Positions 47,213 to 57,747 are shown, counted from the stretch's first letter. The stretch is DNA of 64,000 nucleotides from Bolinopsis microptera (GCF_026151205.1 NC_087079.1:6978169-7042168), one strand, 5' to 3'. Program-made: numbers and translations. Notes: generated by a model not told the origin, from the sequence alone.

Positions 47213-47367
47213 GAACAAGACGAGGAAATAGTGGCGGATGGTGTGGTAATAGCGTTGAATGACGTAGTGATGGAGAAATTGAATGGAGATGTGTCTGACA
47301 AATTGAACGATCTGAACGGAACAATCGAGAGACAACACCGAAAAACGAGCGATAGCGCTATTAATAG
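47213..47367 (+). CDS. Internal coding exon, acidic/charged peptide (plus-strand gene)
   Basis: The acceptor CTTATTTATTTACAG (to 47212) and donor AATAG|GTAAGC (47368) bound 155 bases. These encode EQDEEIVADGVVIALNDVVM, EKLNGDVSDKLNDLNGTIER, QHRKTSDSAIN plus two bases. The phase-0 start fits exons 31594-31674 and 45535-45795; the phase-2 end is the same as that of the first-exon-like ORFs at 49381, 50688, 56288 and 60631. All could therefore splice to one downstream acceptor beyond the window. The repeated K-L-N-(G/D) pattern suggests an amphipathic helix. No family recognised. Confidence 0.68.
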
Positions 47368-48970
47368 GTAAGCTGTGAGAAACATCATCCCCTTATTTAA
47401 CAAATATCACTTACAATTATCCACATTTCCTTAATCACATATCCAATCCACTGTGGCATTTATGGCTCCCTCTTTATCTGAGTAGCTTTGTAATTTCAAA
47501 TCTGACAGCTCTCTTTCTTTATCGTTTCAAAGTTCTCTCTTTCAATTTTATAGTCTTAAATTAAACTAATGCTGTTCGCACAAATTAGTGCCACTAATAC
47601 GGCACACAAGCGGAAATGACGAGCCAGAGTTACTAAGTTGAAAATATACACAGTACCGACCACCAGTAATTCTGCTTTATTCTGCAATAATCTGTACATA
47701 GTACAGTACACTGTGTGTACCAACGACTACCCCATATCACATTCGGTCTTATTTATATTTTAATTTTAGAGTTATCTAATTTCAAAACATGGCCCCACCG
47801 GATACTGCCCTGCGTTCATTTTATTCTCATTTTATTCTCATACTCAGTATAGTAGTATTGATCTTGCCTAATGATGCTTAATGTGCTTTGACATTTAACC
47901 GATAAACGGGAAATAGCATTCACCATATTTTCATTAAAACATAAGATATAATATTGACATTTTAATATGCGGTTACATATTTATTATATTGTTATTTGAA
48001 TCTCGCATCTGTCGTTACTCGTTAGCTTACATTTAGTGTCACGATTCACTGCTTTCCCATTGCCCACTCTATTATTATTAGACACGGCTGAGCAATAGGA
48101 ACCATTTAGTTGGGATAATTAGCCGAACAATATCTGCATTTTAATATTATGTAATATAAAATATCGCAATAAAGATCGGAAAGGTTTCAGGATCACACAA
48201 TACGTTTGATGCTTATAATTCAACAATATTATAGCCTACAATCCCAGGACACGGGCGTCATCATAGTCTGGCTGTGGCTTTCAATTACGTTAGCATGACT
48301 ATGACTTCATTTAGTTTTTATGACTTACTAAATATGTTTACAAACACGAGCAGCATGTTGCAGCATGTTGCATGCATACCGAGCAGTAAAACACAGCTCA
48401 CAACGCTGGACATCCACCAGAGATAAGCAACTTGCGGGCTGAATTGCGTTTTAAGGACTCATTATGTGTAATTTGATAAGGTCTCATAATCAGGTTGCCT
48501 TTATGCGTAGTACGACGTTTTGACGCTTCTACCATAGCTCTTACACACACAGGTGTACATTTCCTCAGAAGTTGTGTTAGGACCATTTTGCTTGGTCGTT
48601 CTCCCTAGTACCACTTTTAGATATTTCGCTTTTGAATGTGGTTCTTCTGAATTGCTCCTTTAGATACTTGTTCCCAGTCAGAGAAACCTTCTTCACGAAT
48701 GACCTAATGGTTGCACAATAAAAAAGGACTGATAACGCTTTTTAAAAGATGTTGTAATATGTTACATTTTTTTGACACACAAAAAACGTTTGGTAAGGAC
48801 AGCAACAGTGCAACTAGAAATATAACCCGATTTGGACACGAGACACTCCCAAAATCTTCACCTTTTGTTTGTTGATAAAGTGGCGCTATTATCAGTTAAG
48901 TACCTAGAGCTCCTAATACTAGAGGCCCCTTGTGCAGCAGATTTATCGGGAGTTATTTGTGGTTGTGAGT

Positions 48971-49090
48971 TTGTGTTGCACATTGCACAAGTTGTTACTT
49001 TGTAAATAGTTTGTGTTGCACATTGCACAAGTTGTTACTTTGTAAATAGTTTGTGTTGCACATTGCACAAGTTGTTACTTTGTAAATAGT
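48971..49090. repeat. Three exact 40-bp tandem copies
   Basis: The unit starts TTGTGTTGCACATTGCACAA and continues GTTGTTACTTTGTAAATAGT. It includes the inverted pair TTGTG...CACAA around GCACATTGC, similar to the cores of the palindromes at 12.6-12.8 kb. Confidence 0.97.
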
Positions 49091-49380
49091 TTGTGGTTTC
49101 TAACAATGCTCGTTTGACCCCTGTTATTGTTGACAGTACAATAGACTGCTCATTGTAGATGTCAGATAAGAGCAATCTTGCAATTGTATTTTCTGAAATA
49201 ATCTGGTTTTTGTGGTTATAACACGTTGTTCCTTGCTGATCTTTTCGATCGTTCAGATCAAGTTTTATCTCCCGTATATTCCACGTTTGCGATCAGTTTG
49301 AACCTCAGTAAATTCATCTAAATCCTCTAATTGAAGTTGAATGATGAAGATGACGGTGAGGACATGATGGAGCGTCTGAC

Positions 49381-49466
49381 ATGTTCTATCAGACATGTTT
49401 TCTGGGAGATTCCACGTGGTCCCTACAACACACTGATCCTGATCTGATCAACAACCTCAATAACTT
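49381..49466 (+). CDS. Alternative first-type exon A
   Basis: ATG at 49381 opens 28 codons (MFYQTCFLGDSTWSLQHTDP, DLINNLNN) plus two bases into a strong donor TT|GTAAGT (49467), phase 2. It is homologous to exon B at 50688-50866: FYQTCFLGDSTWS versus FYQTCFVGDSIWS, and DPDLINN versus DPNLND. Conservation of amino acids across two separated copies, with synonymous-type base differences, is the main argument that it is coding. An in-frame stop lies a short way upstream, so the ATG is probably the true start. Downstream, the donor region is tandemly repeated. Function unknown. Confidence 0.6.
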
Positions 49467-49575
49467 GTAAGTCAAATACTCTTCCTCAACCTCAATAACT
49501 TGTAAGTATAATACTCGTCCTCAAGAACTTGTAAGTCTAATACTCGTCCTCAAGAACTTGTAAGTCAAATACTCT
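49446..49575 (+). repeat. Four tandem copies of a splice-donor segment
   Basis: AACTTGTAAGT recurs with GT at 49467, 49502, 49531 and 49560, in repeats of 35, 29 and 29 bp (AACTTGTAAGTCTAATACTC type). Only the first keeps exon A open; reading past it meets TAA at once. Confidence 0.9.
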
Positions 49576-49841
49576 TAAGTAAGGATATTATTCACAGAAA
49601 TTAACAAAATAATATGCAGTATTTAGAGAAGCGCCTATTGGCCCAAGAAACCTCTAAGGGGTGAATTAATTGCGTTGATTTGTATTATCGGGTCAACAAC
49701 AATTCCAATATCTTGCGTACAAGCTTGTTATTAATTAAGTCCACCCCGTGCAGCTTTACTGATGTACCTTGATGACCCTAACTTGTGAAACATTGTTTCT
49801 ATCCTGATTCCTGAATAACATTATAATTTATACGTCCTCAC

Positions 49842-49882
49842 CTGAGCTTTGTCTTGGGCCTGATGTCCTTCTCCTGCTTCAT
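49842..49882 (-). CDS. Probable short first coding exon (minus strand)
   Basis: On the minus strand ATG AAG CAG GAG AAG GAC begins 13 codons (MKQEKDIRPKTKL) plus two bases, ending at the donor CTCAG|GTGAGG (49841). Phase 2 again, matching the one-base starts of the minus-strand exons at 21291 and 20898. The highly charged composition is unlike the AT-rich surroundings. If it belongs to that gene, the first intron is about 28 kb. Alternative: an independent gene or a chance ORF. Confidence 0.4.
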
Positions 49883-50687
49883 TTTAAATCGAAGAAAAGA
49901 TCAACCACCTCTCTTCCAAGATCCGTATTTGAACAATCTAGCATTAACAGGCGATATTAAAGACGTGAAAATATATACTCTGGCTCTTTAGCCTACATTC
50001 TAGACAAGCAGAATAATTTCAAGTACAAAATTCTCTAGTGAGTGCTGCGGGAACAATTGCTACGTCACCTCCTTAGGCAGTCCTAAATGTGTACGAACAC
50101 CCCGTAGTAAGTGTATCAGTAACAATACAAACTACCCGGATCTTCTGACGCCCCCTTCTCCCCGTTTTATGGGATAAATGTGCAAGCAAGGGGATAGAGC
50201 ACTGATCATAACAATACAGGTCTTTAAAGGACAGATCTTTTCACCTCCCCTTACCCCCATTACACGGATTACCCATACATCTACCCCCATAATATGTAAT
50301 CCCAGCCCCTTCCTGGCTGTCTCTCCCTGCTTGTAGTCGCCTCCCCGGTATTAGTGTTTACCTGGCACTCAGTTTATCTCATTGTATTCCGAAAGTTCAC
50401 ACAGTAGCTGAGAGTAATCCCCGCAACTTATACAGTTATACTGTATATATACAGTAATATATAGTAGCTAGGTAATCCCGGCAACTTATGTATACGCTGT
50501 AGTTTGAACGTGTGAAATCTTGAGTACACTGTGCGTTTATCTGACTGTTTCAATGTCAGTATGTAATTCCGCTGATAAATATCTCGATTTGCCGTGCTTT
50601 GCCGTACCTCGTGGTATTTACCGTGTTTGAGGGTAACGCCCCTCTCTATGTTACCGCTACATTCCTGTGCGTGGTGGAGTGGGAGGA

Positions 50688-50866
50688 ATGTTGGTGACTA
50701 TCCTAGAGATAGGCTTCTACCAGACATGTTTCGTGGGCGACTCTATCTGGTCTATTCCGAGAGATCCTGATTCTTGGGAGATTCCGAGAGATAATGATTT
50801 CAACAACTCCCTTCCAAGAGACTCTGACTCTGGGTCATTTTCTGGAGATCCTAACCTCAACGACAA
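50688..50866 (+). CDS. Alternative first-type exon B
   Basis: ATG at 50688 opens 59 codons plus two bases ending at the consensus donor CAA|GTGAGT (50867), phase 2. The peptide starts MLVTILEIGFYQTCFVGDSI. It holds three PRD(P/N/S)D repeats (SIPRDPDSWEIPRDNDF, SLPRDSDS) and ends SFSGDPNLND. The N-terminal FYQTCFVGDS and C-terminal DPNLND match exon A at 49381-49466, so A and B are diverged duplicates, B being expanded by the internal repeats. An in-frame GTG extension upstream is not preferred. Product unknown. Confidence 0.62.
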
Positions 50867-50999
50867 GTGAGTTTGTGGACACCTACTGAGTAAATAGTTC
50901 AGTTTTTAAGTTACAATAAAACCTTTACCCTTCACCCAGAGATCAGCTGGTGTAACAGAGTCGATATATTTTAATGTTGCCATGAGGTGGCAAGTCCCA

Positions 51000-52880
51000 T
51001 ACATCGTGGTCCGGTAGTTTCATTGCGTCCTAATATACCGTGCCTCTATACCGGTTACCTCGATATACCGTGCACTTTTAGTTCCCCCGAGAGGCCCGGT
51101 ATATAGAGGTTTCACTGTATTAAATTCTTTACGGATATACGGACGTATTTCTTTTAGCGTGGAATTTGCTTCCCGCAAACACTATACTGAGATTTCTCAC
51201 TGCTAAATCACGATCAAGCAATTACTGATGTTTCGTCCTTACATAATTATTTTCATATTATTCAGAATAGGAATATTGTTAGTGCATATCACAATGATAA
51301 TTGGTATACATTATAATATATAATATATATATTCAATAATATTCAATAATGTGTCTTTTGTTTTCATATGTTTAAAAACATTTTCTCCGTTTTATTCAGT
51401 AGAAAAACTCGATTGATTATTTTCGATTATTGTCAAGAACAGTTTACGGATTCTTGAACACCACTTCCTCTTAATCTACCACGCGAAATGGCTTGCCTCC
51501 ACTACATTAACACGCTTCATATCAACTATATCAACACGCTTTAGGCTACATCCACACGCTTTATATCAACTATATCAACACGCTTATTAATTTCACACAT
51601 AAGGATAATTCAGCAGAACCACGATACTAAGCCCCCGATTTAAAGTGAGCTAGCTTTAGTGGCGGTACTTGTAAGGTTTCAGACACAAGAGAGCTTGTGA
51701 GTGGTTGTGTTGTACACTACAGTCTTGGCTCTGTTCATTACCCCTTTACCTATTACCCATTAACCGCCCTTTCACTGTGTGTACCAACTTTAAATGGTTT
51801 CTGGACAGCTTTTTTACAACTTAATTTGTGCATCTCATTAGATAAAGTTTTTTACAAATTACAAGTGAATTAACAACTAAAAAACATGTTGTTAGTAACT
51901 TGGTAGCACTGTGTGTTGAATGTTGATTATCTTCTTGCAACTGTCCGCGGTTATGCGTGTTAAATTGGTTTCTAATTGACACAATCGTTTTGTTTTGTAT
52001 CTTATGTATTACGTCAATCCACAGCTTCAACTCGTATCTTCAGTTTGTGTCAGACTATCCATTTGAGCGAATGTTGATTTGAGTCTGACAGCTAATGCGT
52101 GCAATCAGAACAGGCGTTAATGAACCCCTGTCTAGCTGAAAATATGCTCATAATATTAATCATAACTTCGTTATATATCACAAGCGGAAGACGCGTAAAC
52201 ACCTGCAAGATCCTTTAAAACTGACGCTGTTTAGGCCAAGTTACAAGTGGTGTTTCGGCCAATGAAAAACACTTCCCTCGAGCTGGGGAAGTGTCAAGTT
52301 CATTTCATAACCAAATGAGGAAGTAGTTGTAACTATAATAACTCCCTCTGACTCACACCCCCCCCCCCCCCACTATAGACATGACTTGAATATTATTGGT
52401 TGATTACATAAGATGGTGTCGGCCTTCTCTCAACCCGTTTTGTTTTGGGTACCGCTAACATACGCTCCATGTGGATATATTATTGTATTGTAGAGCTAGT
52501 TCTAGACAGCTCACATAACTTAATAATGTATACCCGGGAAGGGATAATGGAAACTGCTGCTGCTGGCTCAAGATGTTTTGAGGTTGTAGGGTTGCTCTGA
52601 AGGCTGATATCACCCGTTTAATTTCCACTTGTGTGAAGTTTTTTGTTTAGAAGGTTTTGCACACTTTTTTGAGGTTCATCTACCGACGCCCTTTTTTTTG
52701 AGTTTTTTGAAATTTTTAATTGGTGTTGAGAATTTGTCTGTGTCCGAGACGGACTCAGGAGCTTGATGAGCTTCTGCCCGTTTTGTGCAGTCCTTCTTTT
52801 GTGGCTTTCGTCTTGTTCTGTGGTCGACAGCTGAAATTAAACGCAGTTTTCAATAATTTGTATGTAATATCAGATTTACT
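51000..52880. other. No gene recognised
   Basis: AT-rich sequence with a duplicated CATATCAACTATATCAACACGCTT (about 51518-51583) and a C run (52359-52372). A segment at 51010-51110 (repeats of TATACCG(T/G)GCC type) may be old repeat DNA. The plus-strand frame at 52720-52968 lacks support and runs into the element starting at 52885. Confidence 0.4.
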
Positions 52881-52934
52881 AAATGGGGGGGGTGTCACGT
52901 CCGTCTATGTCCGCTTGTCTCATAGAATCCAAAA

Positions 52935-53032
52935 AGGACAGGACATAGGCGGACATAGGCGGACATAGGCGGACATAGACGGACATAGGCGGACATAGGC
53001 GGACATAGACGGACATAGGCGGACATAAATGG
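52935..53032. repeat. GGACATAGGC / GGACATAGAC decamer array (left subterminal)
   Basis: About ten decamers inside the left end of the 52885-56060 element. The reverse-orientation relative occurs at 55815-55975 (CAATGTCCGTCCGAGTCCGC units) and a short forward array at 56018-56045. Confidence 0.95.
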
Positions 53033-53174
53033 ACACCTAAATTGCTAAATAAAATGTTCAATTTTTGCTGTTATAGGGGGATCATGTTTTTTGTCCGTTC
53101 GGTACCATATATTTTCAAAACGGACAAAAAATAGAGCGGACAAAAATGAACAAAAACGGACAAAAATGGAAATA

Positions 53175-55808
53175 ACATTTAGATGCTTCCTCCTCCTACT
53201 CTTTCTCCTCCTCCCCCTGGGTCTTCCTAATCTTCCTCAGTCCTCTTCCTCCTCCCCTCCTCAGTCCTCCTCCTACTCCTCCTCCTCGTCCTCAGTCCTC
53301 CTCATCAGTCCTCAACAGTCCTCCTCCTCCCCAGTCCTCCTCCTCCTCCTGAGTCCTCCTCCTGGGTCCTCCTGGGTCCTCCTCCTCCTCCTGGGTCCTC
53401 CTCCTGGGTCCTCCTCCTCCTCTTCATCCTCCTCCTCTTCCTCCTCAGTCCTCAGTCCTCCTCCTCATCCTTCTCTTTAGTCCTCCATCCTCCTCATCAG
53501 TCCTCCCCCAGTCCCCCTCCTCCTCCTCCTATTCAGTCCTCCTACTCCTCCTTCTCAGTCCTCCTCAGTCCTCCTCCTCCTCCTCCTCCTCTTCCCTCTC
53601 AGTCATCCTCCTCAGCCATCCTCCTCAGTCCTCCTCAGTCCTCCTCCTCAGTCCTCCTCCTCCTCAGTCCTCCTCCTCCTGGGTCCTCCTCCTCCTCTTC
53701 CTCCTCGGTCCTCAGTCCTCCTCCTCCTGGGTCCTCCTCCTCATCCTTCTCATCAGTCCTCCTCCTCCCCAGTCCTCTCCCAGTCCCCCTCCTTCTCCTC
53801 CTCCTATTCAGTCCTCCTCCTCCTCCTCCTCAGTTCTCCTCAGTCCTCCTTCTCATTTCTCGTAAGTCCTCCTCCTGAGTCCTCCTCCTGAGTCCTCCTC
53901 CTCTTCCTTCTGAGTCCTCCTCCTGAGTCTTCCTCCTCCTCCCTCTCAGTCATCCTCCTCAGTCATCCTCCTCAGCCATCCTCCCCAGCCATCCTCCTCA
54001 GCCATCCTCCTCAGTACTCCTCAGTCCTCCTCCTTCTCAGTCATCGTCAGTCCCCCTCCTCCTCCTATTCAGTCCTCCTCCTCCTACTCCTCCTTCTCAG
54101 TCCTCCTCAGTCCTCCTCCTCCTCCTCCTCCTCTTCCCTCTCAGTCATCCTCCTCAGCCATCCTCTACAGTCCTCCTCAGTCCTCGTCCTCAGTCCTCCT
54201 CCTCCTGGGTCCTCCTCCTCCTCTTCATCCTCCTCCTCTTCCTCCTCGGTCCTCAGTCCTCCTCCTCCTGGGTCCTCCTCCTCATCCTTCTCATCAGTCC
54301 TCCTCCCCAGTCCTCTCCCAGTCCCCCTCCTTTTCCTCCTCCTCCTATTCAGTCCTCCTCCTCCTCCTCCTCAGTTCTCCTCAGTCCTCCTTCTCATTTC
54401 TCCTAAGTCCTCCTCCTGAGTCCTCCTCCTGAGTCCTCCTCCTCTTCCTTCTGAGTCCTCCTCCTGAGTCTTCCTCCTCCTCCCTCTCAGTCATCCTCCT
54501 CAGTCATCCTCCTCAGCCATCCTCCCCAGCCATCCTCCTCAGCCATCCTCCTCAGTACTCCTCAGTCCTCCTCCTTCTCAGTCATCGTCAGTCCCCCTCC
54601 TCCTATTCAGTCCTCCTCCTACTCCTCCTTCTCAGTCCTCCTCCTCCTCCTCTTCCCTCTCAGTCATCCTCCTCAGCCATCCTCCTCAGTCCTCCTCAGT
54701 CCTCGTCCTCAGTCCTCCTCCTCCTGGGTCCTCCTCCTCCTCTTCATCCTCCTCCTCTTCCTCCTCGGTCCTCAGTCCTCCTCCTCCTGGGTCCTCCTCC
54801 TCATCCTTCTCATCAGTCCTCCTCCCCAGTCCTCTCCCAGTCCCCCTCCTTCTCCTCCTCCTATTCAGTCCTCCTCCTCCTCCTCCTCCTCAGTTCTCCT
54901 CAGTCCTCCTTGTCATTTCTCCTAAGTCCTCCTCCTGAGTCCTCCTCCTGAGTCCTCCTCCTGAGTCCTCCTCCTCTTCCTTCTGAGTCCTCCTCCTGAG
55001 TCCTCCTCCTCCTCCCTCTCAGTCATCCTCCTCAGCCATCCTCACCAGCCATCCTCCTCAGTCATCCTCCTCAGTACTCCTCAGTCCTCCTCCTTCTCAG
55101 TCATCGTCAGTCCTTCTCCTCAGTCCTCCTCAGTCCTCCTCCTCCTCCTGGGTCCTCCTCCTCCTCCTCCTCCTGGGACCTCCTGGGTCTTCCTGATCCT
55201 CCCCAGTCCTCTTCCTCCTCCCCTCCTCAGTCCTCCTCCTACTCTTCCTCCTCGTCCTCAGTCCTCCTCATCAGTCCTCAACAGTTCTCCTCCTCCCCAG
55301 TCCTCCTCCTCCTCCTGGGGCCTTTTCCTGGGTCCTCCTCCTGGGTCCTCCTCCTCCTGGGTCCTCCTCCTCCTGGGTCCTCCTTCTCCTCCTCAGTCCG
55401 TCTCCTCCTCCTCCTCAGTCCTCTTCCTCTTCTTCCTCCTCCTCCTCCCTCTCAGTTATCCTCCTCAGCCATCCTCCTCAGCCATCCTCCTCAGTCCTCC
55501 TCCTTTTCAGTCCTCCTCAGTCCTCCTCCTGAGTCCTCCTCCTCCTGAGTCATCCTCCTCAGTTCTCCTCCTCCTCCTCCTAGGTCCTCCTTCTGGGTCC
55601 TCCTCCTCCTCCTCCTCCTGGGTCTTCCTGATCCTTCTCCTCCCTCTCAGTCATCCTCCTCAGTCATCCTCCTCAGTCATCCTCCTCAGCCATCCTCCTC
55701 AGCCATCCTTCTCAGCCATCCTTCTCAGCCATCCTCCTCAGTACTCTTCAGTACTCTTCAGTACTCTTCAGTACTCTTCAGTACTCTTCAGTACTCTTCA
55801 GTCCTCAA
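53175..55808. repeat. 2.6-kb polypyrimidine satellite (TCCTCC / CTCAGT) with higher-order repeats
   Basis: The plus strand is almost pure C/T, interrupted mainly by CAG, GAG and GGG triplets. Distinctive phrases recur at about 525-540 bp, for example CTCTCAGTCATCCTCCTCAG near 53597, 54139 and 54659, and CTCCTCATCCTTCTCATCAG near 53738, 54278 and 54801. This shows amplification of half-kilobase blocks. It ends in seven copies of CAGTACTCTT. Translations across it are artefacts. Confidence 0.96.
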
Positions 55809-56219
55809 AATTTTTGTCCGCTAATGTCCACCAATGTCCGCTAATGTCCACCAATGTCCATCCAAGTCCGCCAATGTCCGTCCGGGTCCGCCAATGTCCG
55901 TCCGAGTCCGCCAATGTCCGTCCGAGTCCGCCAATGTCCGTCCGAGTCCGCCAATGTCCGTCCGTGTCCGCCTATGTCCCAAAAAACACGTCCGTTGTCT
56001 CATAGAATCCAAAAAGGACAGGACATAGGCGGACATAGACGGACATGACACCCCCCCCCCTAAATGTTAACTACTGCAACTGATTTGTACGTGCATTGTG
56101 TTCCTGCATAGTAATAACACAGTTTCATTTTTGACATAGCTTGAGTTGCGGGGTTCCCAGAAATCAGAATCTATCGCTCACAACATGTAAACGTAAAGGA
56201 GCAGCACTGTTAGCTACAC

Positions 56220-56270
56220 CACGTGATGCCCATATAAGGAGTTGTAGAGACACGTGATACCCATATAAGG
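56220..56270 (+). promoter_or_regulatory. Two CACGTG-CCATATAAGG promoter modules
   Basis: CACGTGATRCCCATATAAGG occurs at 56220-56239 and 56251-56270 with identical internal spacing; a third copy is at 56479-56498. CCATATAAGG fits both a CArG box (SRF site) and a TATA box. The first module is about 50 bp before the short ORF at 56288, a suitable distance if TATAAGG acts as the TATA box. Confidence 0.6.
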
Positions 56271-56287
56271 AGCTACACTGCTTGAAG

Positions 56288-56319
56288 ATGAGGCACCTCC
56301 TGTACAAAACAGTCTTCAT
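56288..56319 (+). CDS. Probable short first coding exon C
   Basis: ATG AGG CAC CTC CTG TAC AAA ACA GTC TTC AT|GTGAGT gives ten codons (MRHLLYKTVF) plus two bases into a consensus donor (56320), phase 2 as in exons A, B and D. It lies directly downstream of two CACGTG-CCATATAAGG modules, which supports a transcription start here. The peptide is too short to characterise. Confidence 0.45.
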
Positions 56320-56478
56320 GTGAGTATAAATGTTGAACTTGCAGAAGTTTTGGCGACTGCAGTCTTACTAAAACGATCTGTGAAACGGTTACAATCACAT
56401 TTTCGGCAGCATAAAATTATTCAACGTGTTAACTGTAACTTGTCTACAGCCTGCTACAAGTAGGTAGTCTGGAGCGGC

Positions 56479-56498
56479 CACGTGATGCCCATATAAGG
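56479..56498 (+). promoter_or_regulatory. Third CACGTG-CCATATAAGG module
   Basis: Exact copy of the spacing and sequence at 56220 and 56251, in the same orientation. No ATG-to-donor ORF was found just downstream. Confidence 0.55.
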
Positions 56499-57297
56499 AG
56501 CGTAGAAGGCGTCTGGAGCGGCACATTTCCCCGGTATCAAATATTCTGAATACTTCAACCTCCATTATCCTTATCCGCAAAGCACAGGGGTCATTTTTAA
56601 TCTATACGCGGCGTATCTGGTGGGGCAGCAAATTACATTGCATGCTGATAAGACTTCTAGATACTTGTGGATAATTACATTCATCGAATATTTTGTACTT
56701 TTTCCGCGATATCGTTGGTTTGACAGACACTTTTGTTTTCAAAATATTTTGTTTGGATATTTCTGATTTTTAACCTGTTTATCATAATTTTATTAACGTT
56801 ATCCCTGTATTCGTACTTCGATACTATTACTATGTTGGTAATTTCTTTAATGACATTAACTTACCATATTATTCTTATTGAATTATTTACCGATTTTATA
56901 CTAATAAAATATCCTTCATCCATCTCACAAACATCAATTTTATTGATTTATCAATTTCTTGAAACTTCATTAGAGTCATGATCAATTCATTTTACATCGC
57001 TTTCCAATCTTATGACTTGAGACAAACTATCCAGTCACTTGTGACTTGTGGTAAAATCTTTAACTTTAACTGGACTGTTAGCGTTACAAGGATGTAGCAA
57101 CCAACTCATCGCTTCGAATACCGGACTAAATGTTCGTATGAAAACACCAGATGAAAATTCCGGATACCAAAATAAAATCTTATTAATATGAAACCAAACC
57201 TATAAATAACCAAAGAACTAACTCCGAAACCAAAATGACGCAAACCGAGTCCGCCCTTCACTCTTCAGAATTCAGAAAACCACCTGCTGAACTCACG

Positions 57298-57405
57298 GGA
57301 TGATCACTGATTGGCTGATGAGCAACCCACGTGACATTAATAGTCTCCTCTGATTGGCTCGCGCACACCACATGTCCCAATGCGGCGCTGTGATTGGCTC
57401 CCGTT
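57298..57405. promoter_or_regulatory. Triple ATTGGCT (inverted CCAAT) cluster with CACGTG
   Basis: GATTGGCT occurs at about 57308, 57351 and 57390, with ACCCACGTGAC at about 57328. CCAAT boxes in this orientation would suit a minus-strand promoter but work both ways. An open frame overlaps on the minus strand (57258-57485, from MLEQMANRHERSRVVADAMK); the overlap with promoter motifs makes its coding status doubtful. Confidence 0.4.
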
Positions 57406-57747
57406 CTTGTGAGATCAAATTCCTGTTTCATAGCATCTGCAACCACACGCGAACGCTCGTGTCTGTTAGCCATCTGTTCTAACATTATACGTGTACTAAC
57501 GTTTGTTGTAGTGTGTGTATTTGCAGTATATTTGCAATTGTGTCTGTTATCCTACAATACCCTCCCACGCTTGATACTGGATGTTAAGGTTCAGGGTACC
57601 ATTATCTTGATAAAAACGCAGGTAAAACATTTCTCACACACCAGTAAAGCAGTAATTCTTATTGTTACTTGATATCATGAGATTTTATCATGATATTATT
57701 ACACTCGCATTTGGTGCTATTGTTTCGTCTCTGTTGATTAAGTTCCA

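Larger units (their letters stand above)
52885..56060. mobile_element. 3.2-kb element with poly-G/poly-C termini, TAAAT duplication, pyrimidine satellite cargo
   Basis: The left end is eight G then TGTCACGTCCGTCTATGTCC. The right end, read inward on the other strand, is ten G then TGTCATGTCCGTCTATGTCC, so the ends are inverted repeats with one mismatch. A TAAAT direct repeat flanks the element (52880-52884 and 56061-56065). Near each end a directly repeated GTCTCATAGAATCCAAAAAG segment is followed by GGACATAGGC tandem units. The interior is about 2.6 kb of CT-rich satellite. No protein-coding capacity. It shares terminal architecture with the element at 6319-6720, but not interior sequence. 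Confidence 0.82.

Noticed and set aside
53091..53480. 129-codon Ser/Leu/Pro-rich frame
   Set aside because: Translation of the pyrimidine satellite.
57258..57485. 75-codon minus-strand frame starting MLEQMANRHERSRVV
   Set aside because: The start looks plausible, but three inverted CCAAT boxes and a CACGTG lie within it and no donor follows; more likely promoter DNA.
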